64,000 nt of DNA from Shinella sp. XGS7 (GTDB lineage Bacteria; Pseudomonadota; Gammaproteobacteria; Burkholderiales; Burkholderiaceae_C). The stretch is taken from contig NZ_CP084758.1 in NCBI RefSeq assembly GCF_020535565.1, positions 3,609,001 to 3,673,000 of the forward strand, read 5' to 3'. Position numbers and translations under genes: made by a program. Each line of letters begins with the position of its first letter. Positions within the stretch are counted from its first letter, which is position 1. Shown here piece by piece: positions 44,550 to 53,737 of this stretch. The notes beneath the pieces were generated by a model that worked only from the letters and a program-made list of their open reading frames with translations, ran no database searches and was not told the origin of the DNA.

Positions 44550-45509
44550 ATGAGCAAGATTCCGAAATTCGCACAGCCCTTGCTGGCCGCCGCCCTCGGC
44601 GCCCTGCTGGCCGGCACGGCCGCTGCCGCCCCCCTGACCTACGGCAATCTGGTCGATGGCCAGATCGTCATCGACGCCAGCTACAAGCTGCCTCGTGGCG
44701 GCAGCCTGGTGGACGGCACCGCCAATCACGCCCAGGGCAATCCGCCCAGCAGCAGCTCTGCAGGTTCAGACCTCTATCTGAGCGACGGCAATGGCAGCGG
44801 CTCCGTCTTCTTCCACACCTATGGCTATGCCAGCGGCTTCAGCTACTTCGGCGCCCGCGCCTCGGGCAACGGCAGCTTCGACGCCCAGACCAGCGTGCGC
44901 TTCAGCCGCACCTACACCAACACCAGCGGCGTGGCCCAGGACTTCATCTTCAGCTTCAATGTGGACTGGGGTGAGATCGCACTGTCCGGCATCGGCGAGG
45001 GTCTGTCCGACCTGCTGCTGAGCGTCAAGAAGAACGGCGTCACGGTCGCCCGCGATCACACCACGCTGAGCCAGGACCTCAACGGCCAGCGCAGTTGCGT
45101 GAGCGACGATGTGGGCAGCGGCCTGGCCGGCTACACAGGTTGCCAGGGTGACAGCGTCGTGGGCGGCGCCGGTGGCGCCTACGCCGTGAACCTGGGCCTG
45201 ATCGGCGCGGGCGAGAGCTTCACCCTGGACTACGACATCGTGGCCACCATCTCCGGCGACCTGGGCTACAACTCCGACGGCTGGGGCTGCGAACCCACGC
45301 TGGCAGCCCGCGGTGGCGAGCTCCAGCCGCTGAGCCGCGAATGCGGTTCCGGCGGCTATGCCGTGGCCCGCTCCGGCGACCCCTTCGGCGATCCGGCCAA
45401 TTTCAGCGTCCAGCCGCGCGGCATTCCCGAGCCTGCCAGCCTGGCCCTGGTGGGCGTGGCGGCAGCCGCCTTCGTCGGCACGCGCCGCCGCCGTCAGCAG
45501 CAAGTCTGA
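44550..45509 (+). CDS. PEP-CTERM-anchored exported protein
   Basis: 319 residues. A signal peptide (about 1-26, ending LAGTAAAAP) leads to a Gly/Ser/Asn-rich beta domain. The C-terminus has the sorting signal IPEPASLALVGVAAAAFVG followed by TRRRRQQQV: PEP motif, membrane helix and basic tail. Such proteins are processed by exosortase (EpsH) and appear linked to exopolysaccharide or biofilm. Eight or so Cys may form disulphides. Neighbours do not include exosortase. Followed by a strong hairpin (45518-45539). Confidence 0.92.
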   Translation: MSKIPKFAQPLLAAALGALLAGTAAAAPLTYGNLVDGQIVIDASYKLPRGGSLVDGTANHAQGNPPSSSSAGSDLYLSDGNGSGSVFFHTYGYASGFSYFGARASGNGSFDAQTSVRFSRTYTNTSGVAQDFIFSFNVDWGEIALSGIGEGLSDLLLSVKKNGVTVARDHTTLSQDLNGQRSCVSDDVGSGLAGYTGCQGDSVVGGAGGAYAVNLGLIGAGESFTLDYDIVATISGDLGYNSDGWGCEPTLAARGGELQPLSRECGSGGYAVARSGDPFGDPANFSVQPRGIPEPASLALVGVAAAAFVGTRRRRQQQV

Positions 45510-45517
45510 ACCTCACC

Positions 45518-45539
45518 GGCCGCGCCCCGTGGCGCGGCC
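45518..45539 (+). terminator. hairpin after the PEP-CTERM gene
   Basis: GGCCGCGCC (45518-45526) pairs perfectly with GGCGCGGCC (45531-45539) around CCGT, 9 bases after the stop. A T-run is missing. Confidence 0.55.
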
Positions 45540-45599
45540 ATCGCCCGCTCTGTGTCGCCTCCTGCTGACAGCGCCTCGGCCGGGTCGGCGGATCCTGGT

Positions 45600-45605
45600 G
45601 ACAAT
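45600..45605 (+). promoter_or_regulatory. -10 box (GACAAT) 7 bases before the response regulator start
   Basis: GACAAT ends 7 bases before ATG 45613. It overlaps an alternative ATG at 45604, so the downstream ATG is more likely the true start of a leaderless message. Confidence 0.4.
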
Positions 45606-45612
45606 GCGGGCC

Positions 45613-46365
45613 ATGAACGTCGCCACCGCCACGCCCATCCACATCGCCGTCGTCGACGACGAGGCTGATATCAGTCAGCTGCTGGCCAGCTATCTGCGTG
45701 CCCAGGGCTACCGCGTCACGCCCCTGGCCACCGGGGCGGCCCTGATGGAGCTGATGGGCCAGGATGCGCCGCTGCTGGTGCTCCTGGACCTCGGCCTGCC
45801 CGGCGAGGACGGCTTTGCCATTGCCCGCCAGCTGCGCGAGCACTGGCATTGCGGCCTGGTCATCGTGACCGGCCGCGGCGACCCCATCGACAAGGTGGTC
45901 GGCCTCGAGGTGGGGGCGGACGACTATGTGACCAAGCCCTTTGACCTGCGCGAGCTGCTGGCGCGGGTCAAGGCCGTGCTGCGCCGCCTGGTGCCGCCGC
46001 CGGCGCCGGCCGGTAGCCCGGTGACCGCCGCTCCGGCGCGCGAGCGCTATCGCATGCTGGACTGGACCCTGGATGTCGGCGCCCGCCGCCTGGTGCATGC
46101 AGCGCTGGGCGAAGTCGCCCTCACCGGCGGCGAGTTCGAGTTGCTGCTGGTGTTTGCGCGCCATCCGGGCCGGGTGCTCTCGCGCGACTTCCTGCTGGAC
46201 CAGACCCGCGGCCGCGAGGCCGGCCCCTATGACCGGACCATCGATGTGCAGGTGGGCCGGCTGCGACGCAAGCTCGAAGCCGGGGCGCCCCAGCAAGGCG
46301 GCGAGCTGATCAAGTCAGTCCGCGGTGCCGGCTATCTGCTCGTGCCGGCGGTGGAGAGGCCATGA
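45613..46365 (+). CDS. OmpR-family response regulator
   Basis: 250 residues. The receiver domain has VVDDEAD, phospho-Asp in LLVLLDLGLPGEDG and VGADDYVTKPFDL. The winged-helix domain begins near residue 140, with FELLLVFARHPGRVLSRDFLL, RTIDVQVGRLRRKLE and IKSVRGAGYLLVP. An ATG at 45604 in the same frame is possible. It overlaps the next kinase gene by 4 bp, so they are one system. Confidence 0.92.
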   Translation: MNVATATPIHIAVVDDEADISQLLASYLRAQGYRVTPLATGAALMELMGQDAPLLVLLDLGLPGEDGFAIARQLREHWHCGLVIVTGRGDPIDKVVGLEVGADDYVTKPFDLRELLARVKAVLRRLVPPPAPAGSPVTAAPARERYRMLDWTLDVGARRLVHAALGEVALTGGEFELLLVFARHPGRVLSRDFLLDQTRGREAGPYDRTIDVQVGRLRRKLEAGAPQQGGELIKSVRGAGYLLVPAVERP

Positions 46366-48452
46366 GCAGCATGCCGGAGGTCCCGCCGCCCCCCGCATCC
46401 CCGGGCGCCGATGATTCCCTGGCCGAGGCGGGCCTCTTCCGCTCCCTCTTCAGTGCCTACCCCGACGCCCTGCTCCTGGTGGACTTTGGCGGCCTGATCG
46501 TGCGCGCCAACCCGGCCGCAGAGCGCCTGCTGGGTTACGAGTCCGGGGCCCTGCTGGGCCAGCCGGTCGATGCCCTGGTGCCCGACAGCATCCGCCCCCG
46601 CCATGCGGCCTACCGCGACGCGTATGCCCGCAATCCGCGGCCGCGCCCCATGGGCACCCAGATGGAACTGGTGGCGCGGCGCCGCGATGGCTCCGAGGTC
46701 ATGGTGGAGATCGCGCTGAGCCCGCTGCAGGATCAGGGCCTGCCCTATGTGGTGGCGGCCATCCGCGACATCAGCGCCTACCCGCGCATGCGCCAGGCCC
46801 TGCAGCGCGCCCGCTATGCCGAGCATGTGGCCCAGCTGGGTCGCCTGGCGGTGGATACCCGCGATCCCGCCGCCCTCTTCCGCCAGGCGCCGCGCGCCGT
46901 GGCCGAGGCGCTGGAGGTGGAACAGTCGCGCCTGTACCTGCTCGAGCCCGACGGTCGCGCCCTGCGCGTGGCCGGTGCCGCGGGCATGCTGGAAGAAGAG
47001 GCCGAGGGTCGGGTCTTGCCCTGCGCGGCCGGCTCGCCCCTGGCCTTTCTGATCGGCCAGGCACGGCCCGTGGTGGTGACCGACTATGCCAGCGAGCAGC
47101 GCTTCGAGGTGCCCGAGGCCTACCGCCGCGCTGGCCTGGTCAGCGCCCTGGGCATGCCCCTGCTGGACCAGGGCCGCTGCGTCGGCGCCCTGGTCGTGCG
47201 CTCGCGCCAGCCCCAGCGCTTTGGTGAGGACGAGCTGCGCTTCCTGGAGTCGCTGGGGAATCTGCTGTCCACGGTGCTGCAGCGCGCCCAGGGCGAGGAG
47301 GCGCTGCGCCATGCCCAGCGCCTGGAGAGCGTGGGCCAGCTGACCGGCGGCATTGCCCACGACTTCAACAATCTGCTCACCGTGATCCAGGGCAATCTGC
47401 AGGTGCTGGAGGAACTGCCCGCAGTGGCCGGTGATGAACTGGCGCCGCCCATGGTGGCCGCCGCCATGCGCGCCACCCGCCGCGGCGCCGAGCTCACGGC
47501 CAAGCTGCTGGCCTTCTCGCGCCGTCAGGTGCTGCAGCCCAGCCGGGTGGAGATCGCGGGCCTGCTGGCCTCGCTGGCCGGCATGCTGCGCCGCACCCTG
47601 GATCAGCGCATACAGATCGACGACGAGGCCGCGCCCGACTGCCCGCCCGTGCTGGCGGATGCGGGCCAGCTGGAGTCGGCCCTGCTCAATATCGCCATCA
47701 ATGCGCGCGACGCCATGCCCGAGGGGGGGCGCCTGCGCTTTCGCGCCTGGCGCTGCGAGCAGCTGCCGCCGGGTCTGGCTGCCGAGCTGGCGCCCGAGAG
47801 CCTGCCCCTGCTGGCCATCGCCGTCAGCGACAGCGGCCAGGGCATGCCCGAGGCGGTGCGCAAGCGGGCCTTCGAGCCCTTCTTCACCACCAAGGAAGTC
47901 GGCAAGGGCACCGGCCTCGGCCTCTCCATGGTCTACGGCATCGTCAAGCAGTCACACGGTGCCATCAGCATCGACAGCCAGCCGGGACAGGGCAGCACGG
48001 TCACGCTCTACTTCCCCGCGGCCCCGGCCGCCGAGCTGGAGCCCGGGCGCGGCCTGGGCCGGACCGAAACCGCCCCGCCCCCGGGCCTGCGCGTGCTGCT
48101 GGTGGAAGACGAGGCCGAGGTGCGCCAGGTCTTGCTCAATTTTCTGCACGCCTGGGACAGCGAGGTCCGGGCCTGCGACAGCGCCGAAGCCGCCCTGGCC
48201 GTCCTGGCCGAACCGGGCGCCGACTATGACCTGGTGCTCAGCGATGTGATGCTGGGCAGCGGCATGCGCGGCACCGAACTGGCCGTGCGGCTGCGGCGCC
48301 AGCATCCGGGCACGGCCCTGCTGCTGATGTCCGGCTACGCCGCCGATCTGCTGGCCCTTGAACAGCCCGCGCTGCAGGACGTGCCCCTGCTGCGCAAGCC
48401 CTTCAGCCGCGAGGGCCTGGCGGCGGCCATCGCGGCGGCCCTGGGGGTCTGA
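46362..48452 (+). CDS. hybrid PAS-GAF histidine kinase with C-terminal receiver
   Basis: 696 residues, cytoplasmic. Order: PAS (about 25-140, [21 protein letters not shown]), GAF (about 160-305), HisKA with the phospho-acceptor in [23 protein letters not shown], HATPase ([33 protein letters not shown]) and receiver (about 575-690, [10 protein letters not shown]; Asp in [12 protein letters not shown]). PAS and GAF suggest a cytoplasmic ligand or redox signal. It pairs with the upstream response regulator by ATGA overlap. Confidence 0.93.
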   Translation: MSSMPEVPPPPASPGADDSLAEAGLFRSLFSAYPDALLLVDFGGLIVRANPAAERLLGYESGALLGQPVDALVPDSIRPRHAAYRDAYARNPRPRPMGTQMELVARRRDGSEVMVEIALSPLQDQGLPYVVAAIRDISAYPRMRQALQRARYAEHVAQLGRLAVDTRDPAALFRQAPRAVAEALEVEQSRLYLLEPDGRALRVAGAAGMLEEEAEGRVLPCAAGSPLAFLIGQARPVVVTDYASEQRFEVPEAYRRAGLVSALGMPLLDQGRCVGALVVRSRQPQRFGEDELRFLESLGNLLSTVLQRAQGEEALRHAQRLESVGQLTGGIAHDFNNLLTVIQGNLQVLEELPAVAGDELAPPMVAAAMRATRRGAELTAKLLAFSRRQVLQPSRVEIAGLLASLAGMLRRTLDQRIQIDDEAAPDCPPVLADAGQLESALLNIAINARDAMPEGGRLRFRAWRCEQLPPGLAAELAPESLPLLAIAVSDSGQGMPEAVRKRAFEPFFTTKEVGKGTGLGLSMVYGIVKQSHGAISIDSQPGQGSTVTLYFPAAPAAELEPGRGLGRTETAPPPGLRVLLVEDEAEVRQVLLNFLHAWDSEVRACDSAEAALAVLAEPGADYDLVLSDVMLGSGMRGTELAVRLRRQHPGTALLLMSGYAADLLALEQPALQDVPLLRKPFSREGLAAAIAAALGV

Positions 48453-48472
48453 ACGCCAATCTCCCGGGCAAG

Positions 48473-49414
48473 CTAGCGCAAAGCGCGCTGCAGCAGCAGG
48501 GCCAGGGCCCCCAGGGCCAGCACCCAGGCCAGGAAGGTCAGCATCTTGCTGAGCCCGCTGGGCTGCGCCGACTCCACCGCCTGGACCTGCTCCTGCAAGC
48601 GTGAGAGCGTGGCGCCCTGGGTTCGCAAGGCGTTCACGCAGGCCTGACCCTGCCGCTCCACAGCCGCCATCAGCTCCGCATTCGCGGCGCCAGCGGCGGG
48701 CCCCGTGGCGGGCTGCGCCTGCGGTCTTGCCTGGAGCTGGGCCTGGCAGCTCTGCAGGCTGCTTCGCAGGGCTTCGAGGCTTGCGGCGGAGCTGGCATCG
48801 GAGGCCGATGCCGCGCCGGCGACCAAGTAGTAGGCGACGCCGGTATACGCCAGCGCCAGAATCGCCAGCCCACACCTGAGCACCGCCAGGCCCCGATTGC
48901 GGCACATGCGCTCACGCAAGGCATCCAGGCGCCCTCCCGAGGGTCCGCGATACAGCAGGAAAAAAGCCAGCAGCAGCTTCAGCCCGGCGTAAACAAGCGC
49001 CAGCAGGGCCAGGAGCTTGGCACCCGCAGAGACCGCGCCGCCTCCTCCGCCGCCGAACAGAAAGGCATCGATGCGATTGCTCAGCACATTGAGCATGACG
49101 GACTTGACGTCCTGCCAGCTGTCATTGGGCTGGGCCGCCGAGGCCGCCGCAGACACCGCCGCGGCCAGCTTGTCGATGCGCTGGCCGAGCTGCTCGAGAT
49201 CGGCGGTACCGGCGCTGGCGGCCGGGCCGGGCCGCGTGGGCGCCGAGGCCGATGATGCGGCCGCTGAAGCGGCCGTGGCCGAGGATGCAGCCGCGTGGCG
49301 CGGCGCTTCCTGGGCCGCTGCCGGCGCCAGGGCGCTGCCCCAGACGCTGATCGCGATCAAGGCCGGTGCCCACCAGGGCCGTGGCGAGTGGGTACGGTTT
49401 TTTGTTTCTGACAT
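48473..49414 (-). CDS. membrane protein with coiled coils, unknown family
   Basis: 313 residues. A signal-like N-terminus (WAPALIAISVWGSALAPAAAQ, about 14-34) leads to an Ala/Ser-rich linker, a helical region with LEQLGQRIDKLAAAVSA, then membrane segments near residues 135-160 (KLLALLALVYAGLKLLLAFFLLY), 185-205 (LAVLRCGLAILALAYTGVAYYLV) and 290-310 (MLTFLAWVLALGALALLLQ). Between the last two are Gln-rich heptads (SLQSCQAQLQARPQAQPATG). A GGAGG site precedes the ATG at 49414. No family recognised; it converges on the hybrid kinase gene. Confidence 0.7.
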   Translation of the reverse strand: MSETKNRTHSPRPWWAPALIAISVWGSALAPAAAQEAPRHAAASSATAASAAASSASAPTRPGPAASAGTADLEQLGQRIDKLAAAVSAAASAAQPNDSWQDVKSVMLNVLSNRIDAFLFGGGGGGAVSAGAKLLALLALVYAGLKLLLAFFLLYRGPSGGRLDALRERMCRNRGLAVLRCGLAILALAYTGVAYYLVAGAASASDASSAASLEALRSSLQSCQAQLQARPQAQPATGPAAGAANAELMAAVERQGQACVNALRTQGATLSRLQEQVQAVESAQPSGLSKMLTFLAWVLALGALALLLQRALR

Positions 49415-49578
49415 GTGATCCTCCCTTTGAGACGCGGGACCACGAGCCGGAAACGGCTTGAACATCATGATGAGCCCCGCGCGCCGCGCGATTCTCACGC
49501 TAGCGGCAGACCAGGGCGGCGCTGGACGCACGGCACGTCGCCCGATTCGGGGGCAGAAGCGGTGACGGGCCCCGAGCT

Positions 49579-50349
49579 TTATTGCAGCAGGCTGGCCGGC
49601 GCCGGCCCGCCATGCACAAAGGCGGCCAGGGCCGAGAGCTCGGGAATCTCGATATCGCGACGTCCCTTCTCCGCAAAGCGGATCAGGCGCTTGGCCGAGA
49701 GGCGCGACAGCGCCCGGCTGACCGACTCGATGGTCATGCCCAGGTAGTTGCCGATCTCGGCCCGGCTCATGCGCAGACTGATCTGGTCGGCGCGCAGGCC
49801 GCGGCGGGCCAGGGACTCGGCCCAGTAATGCAGGAAGTCGGCCACCCGGGCATCGGCCGAGAGCGTGCACAGGGAGAGCAGGGAGTCGCGGTCCCGGCTG
49901 ATCTCGCGGCTCATGGCCTCGTGCAGCAGGCCCAGCAGGCGCGGCTGGGCCAGGCAGGCCTGCAGCAAGGCCTCGTAACTGAAGCTCCAGATCTCGCCCG
50001 TGTCCATGGCCACGGCGTCACAGCCGTAGCGCCCGTTGGCGATGCCATCGAAGCCCAGCCAGTCGCCGCGAAACTGCAGGCCCACGACCTGCTCGCGACC
50101 ATCGGAGGCGCTGTTGACGATCTTGAAGAAGCCTGCATTGACGATGTGCAGGCGGCCGAAATCCTCGCCCGCCTGGTAGATGGTGTCCCCCGCATGCACC
50201 ACGCGACGCTGCAGCGGCACCGTCGCGGCCACCAGTTCCAGCATGGCGGCAATGCGCTGGGCCTCGTTGGGCACCTCGAAATGAGGCAACGGGGCCGGCG
50301 GCGTGGCCATCGGACGGGTGTGGCGTTGAGCTTCGGTGGCGGTCAGCAT
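49579..50349 (-). CDS. Crp/Fnr-family transcription regulator without the FNR iron-sulphur Cys
   Basis: 256 residues. The cyclic-nucleotide-like beta-roll is HAGDTIYQAGEDFGRLHIVNAGFFKIVNSASDG with later VGLQFRGDWLGFDGIANG (in parts), the helix-turn-helix is LRMSRAEIGNYLGMTIESVSRALSRLSAKRLIRF. The recognition helix has the E-SVSR pattern of FNR-like factors. The N-terminal Cys cluster and the central ligand Cys of FNR are absent (only late Cys remain), so it should sense something other than oxygen by a [4Fe-4S] cluster. It is divergent from the gene at 50545, with an FNR-like box between. Confidence 0.9.
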   Translation of the reverse strand: MLTATEAQRHTRPMATPPAPLPHFEVPNEAQRIAAMLELVAATVPLQRRVVHAGDTIYQAGEDFGRLHIVNAGFFKIVNSASDGREQVVGLQFRGDWLGFDGIANGRYGCDAVAMDTGEIWSFSYEALLQACLAQPRLLGLLHEAMSREISRDRDSLLSLCTLSADARVADFLHYWAESLARRGLRADQISLRMSRAEIGNYLGMTIESVSRALSRLSAKRLIRFAEKGRRDIEIPELSALAAFVHGGPAPASLLQ

Positions 50350-50492
50350 GGGGGCTCCTTCCTGATTGATCTGTCTTGGTTCTCAGCGTAGGCGGCCTTC
50401 GCGACGGGCCCAGGAACTCTCGATGACAGCGGGCAACGCCGGGTGACGTTTTGTAAACCGATGGTGACAGAAGCGCAACGCCAGCCCCTTGT

Positions 50493-50506
50493 TTGACCTG
50501 ACGCAA
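50493..50506. promoter_or_regulatory. FNR-like box TTGAC-N4-CGCAA
   Basis: TTGAC (50493-50497), CTGA, then CGCAA (50502-50506) matches TTGAT-N4-ATCAA in seven of ten core bases. It lies in the gap between the Crp/Fnr gene and the gene at 50545, near a -10-like TAGGCT (50528-50533), and could be an autoregulatory site. Confidence 0.35.
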
Positions 50507-50544
50507 AGCCTGGCCCCGGCGCCGCACTAGGCTGGCGACCGAGC

Positions 50545-51087
50545 ATGAACCCCGCCACCCAGCCCCCAACCGCGAATGGCGCCGAGGCCCTGCAGCCGGC
50601 CCGGTGCCAGGCCTTGCTGCGTCGTGCCCTGGCCCTGGAGTCCCAGGAGCAGGTGACAGCCTCCGCCCCCTGTCCTTTGCAGGGGCGCAACATCGCCCTG
50701 CTGTGCCGCACGCCCGAGGATCCCGGCCTGCCCGAGCTGGAGGCTGCCGCTGCGGCCCTGGGCGCGCGCGTGGCGCGCCTGGACGCGAGCGGCTGGCTGG
50801 ACGAGGCCGACACCGCCCAGAGCGAGGCCCTGCTGCGCATGCTGGAGCGCCTGTACGATGCGGTGGACTGCGAGGGCCTGCCCCCCGACCATGCCCGCGC
50901 CCTGCAGCGCCGCGCGGGGCTGCCCGTCTTCATCGGCCTGGCGCGCGCCGACCATGCGGTGCGCGCCCTGGTGCCGCAGCTGCGCGCCCTGCGCGCGGCC
51001 GCAAGGCCGCAGCCGGCCCCGGGCGACGAGCGCCTGGACCAGCGCCATCTGGTGCAAGCCCTGCTGCTGGACACCCTGGGCGCCTGA
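50545..51087 (+). CDS. orphan domain resembling the N-terminal half of carbamoyltransferases, catalytic motifs lost
   Basis: 180 residues. The region GRNIALLCRTPEDPGLPELEAAAAALGARVARLD followed by DTAQSEALLRMLERLYDAVDCEGL and LPVFIGLARADHAVRALV (in parts) follows the order of the OTC/ATC N-domain (GKSLAMIF-STRT-S-FEVA..LG, then the D-TARVLSRM..D.I, then V-P-V-INGL-D-HPCQ). The STRT phosphate loop is replaced by CRTPEDPG and the HPxQ by ADHAVR, and there is no C-terminal ornithine/aspartate domain, so it is not a working enzyme. A regulatory or binding role is possible. Identification is by eye and moderate. Confidence 0.55.
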   Translation: MNPATQPPTANGAEALQPARCQALLRRALALESQEQVTASAPCPLQGRNIALLCRTPEDPGLPELEAAAAALGARVARLDASGWLDEADTAQSEALLRMLERLYDAVDCEGLPPDHARALQRRAGLPVFIGLARADHAVRALVPQLRALRAAARPQPAPGDERLDQRHLVQALLLDTLGA

Positions 51088-51153
51088 AGCCACCTGTCCC
51101 CGGGCGGTCGGCGAGATGACGAATTCGTCATCCCGGCGCGACGGGCCGGCCGG

Positions 51154-51159
51154 CACAAT
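51154..51159 (+). promoter_or_regulatory. -10 box (CACAAT) 6 bases before the CusR-like gene
   Basis: CACAAT ends 6 bases before ATG 51166. No -35 is clear. Confidence 0.35.
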
Positions 51160-51165
51160 GCCGGC

Positions 51166-51852
51166 ATGAAGCTGCTGCTGATCGAGGACGAGACCAAGCT
51201 CGCCGACTATCTGTGCAAGGGCCTGGGCGAAGCGGGCTTCACGGTGGAGTGGGCCGACAACGGCATCGACGGCCTGCATCTGGCCACCCAGGGCCGGCAC
51301 GATCTGATCGTGCTGGACGGCATGCTGCCCGGCATCGACGGCCTGGCCGTGCTGGCCGCCCTGCGCCAGAGCCGGGACACGCCCGTGCTCATGCTCACCG
51401 CACGCACCCAGGTGGAAGACCGGGTGCGCGGCCTGCAGTCCGGCGCCGATGACTACCTGGTCAAGCCCTTTGCCTTCTCCGAGCTGCTGGCCCGCATCCG
51501 GGGCCTGCTGCGCCGCGCCCAGGGCGCGCGCAACCCGGCCGAGGCCACCCAGCTGCGCCTGGGCGAGCTGGAAATGGACCTGCTGCGCCGTCGTGCCCAG
51601 CGTGCCGGCCAGCGCCTGGACCTGACGGCCAAGGAGTTCAATCTGCTGAGCCTGCTGCTGCGCCGCCAGGGCGAGGTGCTGTCGCGCACCGAGCTGGCCG
51701 AGCAGGTCTGGGACATGAACTTCGACAGCGAGACCAATGTGGTGGAGGTGGCGATCCGCCGCCTGCGCGCCAAGCTGGACCAGCCCTTCGAGCGTCCCCT
51801 GCTGCACACCGTGCGCGGCATGGGCTATGTGCTGGAGGAGCGTGAACCGTGA
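51166..51852 (+). CDS. CusR/CopR-type OmpR-family response regulator
   Basis: 228 residues. Receiver: [25 protein letters not shown], phospho-Asp in [22 protein letters not shown] and [13 protein letters not shown]. Winged helix: [24 protein letters not shown] and [15 protein letters not shown]. The whole pattern is that of heavy-metal regulators (CusR, CopR, PcoR). It is 4 bp-overlapped with the kinase and stands at the head of the copper island. Confidence 0.93.
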   Translation: MKLLLIEDETKLADYLCKGLGEAGFTVEWADNGIDGLHLATQGRHDLIVLDGMLPGIDGLAVLAALRQSRDTPVLMLTARTQVEDRVRGLQSGADDYLVKPFAFSELLARIRGLLRRAQGARNPAEATQLRLGELEMDLLRRRAQRAGQRLDLTAKEFNLLSLLLRRQGEVLSRTELAEQVWDMNFDSETNVVEVAIRRLRAKLDQPFERPLLHTVRGMGYVLEEREP

Positions 51853-53204
51853 GCGAGGACAGGCCCTCGGCCGCGACGCCGCCAAGCCTGGGCCTGCGCC
51901 TCTCGCGCGGCCTGGCCCTGCTGACCATCCTGGGCCTGGGCCTGCTGTGCGGCGCCATCTACCTGGCCCTGAGCCTGACCCTGGCCCAGCGTCAGACCCA
52001 GACCCTGGACCAGAAGCAGCAGGCCGTGCAGCAGTTGCTGGCCGAGGGCCGCTCCGGGGCCCAGCGCGACGAGCAGCTGCGCGATCTGCTGGCCGGGCAT
52101 AGCGAGCTGGCCCTGAGCCTGCACGATGCCCAGGGCCGGCTGCTGTTCTCCCACCGCCCGGCGGGAGAAGACGATCCGCAGCTTGCGGGCAAGACCCGGC
52201 ACTTCGCCGCCGCCCCGCCCTCGGGCGAGTCCACACCGCTGCAGGTGCGGCTGCGCCTGGACACCCGGGCCGACGCCGCCCTGCTGCAGCGCGTGGCCTG
52301 GATACTGGCCCTGGCGGCCCTGGGCGGGGCCGCGGCAGTCTCCGCGGGGGCCTATGCCCTGGTGCGGCGCGGGCTGGCCCCCCTGCACCGGCTGCGCGCC
52401 CAGACCGAGCTCCTGGGCGGCCATGATCTGGAGCGGCGCCTGGACGGCCGCGACCAGCCCAGCGAACTCCAGCCCCTGATCACCCAGTTCAACGCCTTGC
52501 TGGATCGCCTGGCCGCCAGCTATCGGCAGATGGAGGCCTTCAACGCGGATGTGGCCCACGAGCTCAACACCCCGCTGGCCACCCTGATCAGCAGCTGCGA
52601 GCTGAGCCTGCGCCGCCGTCGCGACGATGCCGAGCTGCAGGAGCTGCTGGGCTCCAATCTCGAAGAGCTGCACCGCCTGGCCGGCATCGTGGCCGATATG
52701 CTGTTTCTCTCGCATGCCGACCGTGGCCGGGCCGCCCGCCGCGAGCCGCTGGCCAGCGTGGCCGCCCTGGCCGCCGAGGTGCTGGACTTCCACGAGGCCG
52801 CCCTGCTGGAGGCCGGGCTGCGCGCCGAAGTGGCCGGCGACGCCAGCGCGGCGCTGGATGCGGGCCTGTTGCGCCGCGCCCTGTCCAATCTGCTGGGCAA
52901 TGCCACCCGTTATGCCCAGCCGGGCAGCGTGCTGCGCATCGCCATCGAGTCGCTGGACGATGCGCGCTGGCTGCGCCTGTCCGTGCTCAACGAGGGCCCC
53001 GAGATCGCGCCCGCCCATCTGCCCCGGCTCTTTGACCGCTTCTACCGCGCAGACCCCGCGCGCGCCCAGGCCGACCGCAACCATGGCCTGGGCCTGGCCA
53101 TCGTGGCCGCCATCGCGCGCATGCATGGCGGCCAGCCCTTTGCCGAGTCGGCCCTGGGCCGCACCCGCATCGGCCTGCTGCTGCCGCGCATGACACAAGC
53201 GTAA
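51849..53204 (+). CDS. CusS-like heavy-metal sensor histidine kinase
   Basis: 451 residues. Two membrane segments (about 20-42 and 145-170) flank a periplasmic sensor of roughly 100 residues without the usual CusS His motif in obvious form. A HAMP follows ([21 protein letters not shown]), then HisKA with His in [18 protein letters not shown] and HATPase ([45 protein letters not shown] in parts). With the RR it should switch on the copper genes downstream. Confidence 0.93.
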   Translation: MSEDRPSAATPPSLGLRLSRGLALLTILGLGLLCGAIYLALSLTLAQRQTQTLDQKQQAVQQLLAEGRSGAQRDEQLRDLLAGHSELALSLHDAQGRLLFSHRPAGEDDPQLAGKTRHFAAAPPSGESTPLQVRLRLDTRADAALLQRVAWILALAALGGAAAVSAGAYALVRRGLAPLHRLRAQTELLGGHDLERRLDGRDQPSELQPLITQFNALLDRLAASYRQMEAFNADVAHELNTPLATLISSCELSLRRRRDDAELQELLGSNLEELHRLAGIVADMLFLSHADRGRAARREPLASVAALAAEVLDFHEAALLEAGLRAEVAGDASAALDAGLLRRALSNLLGNATRYAQPGSVLRIAIESLDDARWLRLSVLNEGPEIAPAHLPRLFDRFYRADPARAQADRNHGLGLAIVAAIARMHGGQPFAESALGRTRIGLLLPRMTQA

Positions 53205-53302
53205 TGCGCCGGACCGGGCCGCGTCGGAGCCCGCTTTCTACAGTGAGATCCATGGCGCACCTGGAGTCGCCACTTCTTCTCAACCCCCTGTAGGAGCCCT
53301 GC

Positions 53303-53707
53303 ATGATCCGCACCCTGACCCTGACCCTCGGCCTGCTCGCCGCCAACGCCCTGCCGGTGGCCGCCCACCCGGTGTCCACCCCGAGCGAAGGCGGTCGCAG
53401 CCGCGCCGAAGTCCTGGCCGAGCTGGAAGCCGCCCGCCTGGACGGCAGCCTGGCCAAGATGAACCGCGAATCCAGCTACGCCCCCGAGTTCGAGCGCCCC
53501 TCCACCCGCAGCCGGGCCGAGGTGCTGGCCGAGCTGGACGCGGCCCGCCGCAGCGGCCTGCTGGCTAAGATGAGCCGCGAGTCCAGCTATGCCCCCGAGT
53601 TCGAGCGCGGCTCAACCCGCGACCGGGCCGAGGTGCTGGCCGAGCTGGAGCGTGCCCGCGCCGATGGCAGCCTGCATTGCCTGAACAGCAACCGCGGCAG
53701 CTGCTGA
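53303..53707 (+). CDS. secreted DUF4148-type protein with 37-residue tandem repeats
   Basis: 134 residues. A signal peptide (about 1-21, ending LPVAAHP) is followed by repeats of 37 residues: two full copies (bases 53399-53509 and 53510-53620) starting SRAEVLAELEAARLDGSLAK, each with RESSYAPEFER, and a partial third beginning DRAEVLAELERARADGSL. DUF4148 proteins usually have a single copy. AGGAG sits 9 bases before the start. It is 99 bp after the kinase; a role in metal or envelope stress is inferred only from position. Confidence 0.8.
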   Translation: MIRTLTLTLGLLAANALPVAAHPVSTPSEGGRSRAEVLAELEAARLDGSLAKMNRESSYAPEFERPSTRSRAEVLAELDAARRSGLLAKMSRESSYAPEFERGSTRDRAEVLAELERARADGSLHCLNSNRGSC

Positions 53708-53724
53708 TCCCCGTCTCCCTGCAC

Positions 53725-53730
53725 TACACT
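53725..53730 (+). promoter_or_regulatory. -10 box (TACACT) 7 bases before the His-rich gene
   Basis: TACACT ends 7 bases before ATG 53738; another instance of the recurring layout. Confidence 0.45.
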
Positions 53731-53737
53731 GCGGGCC

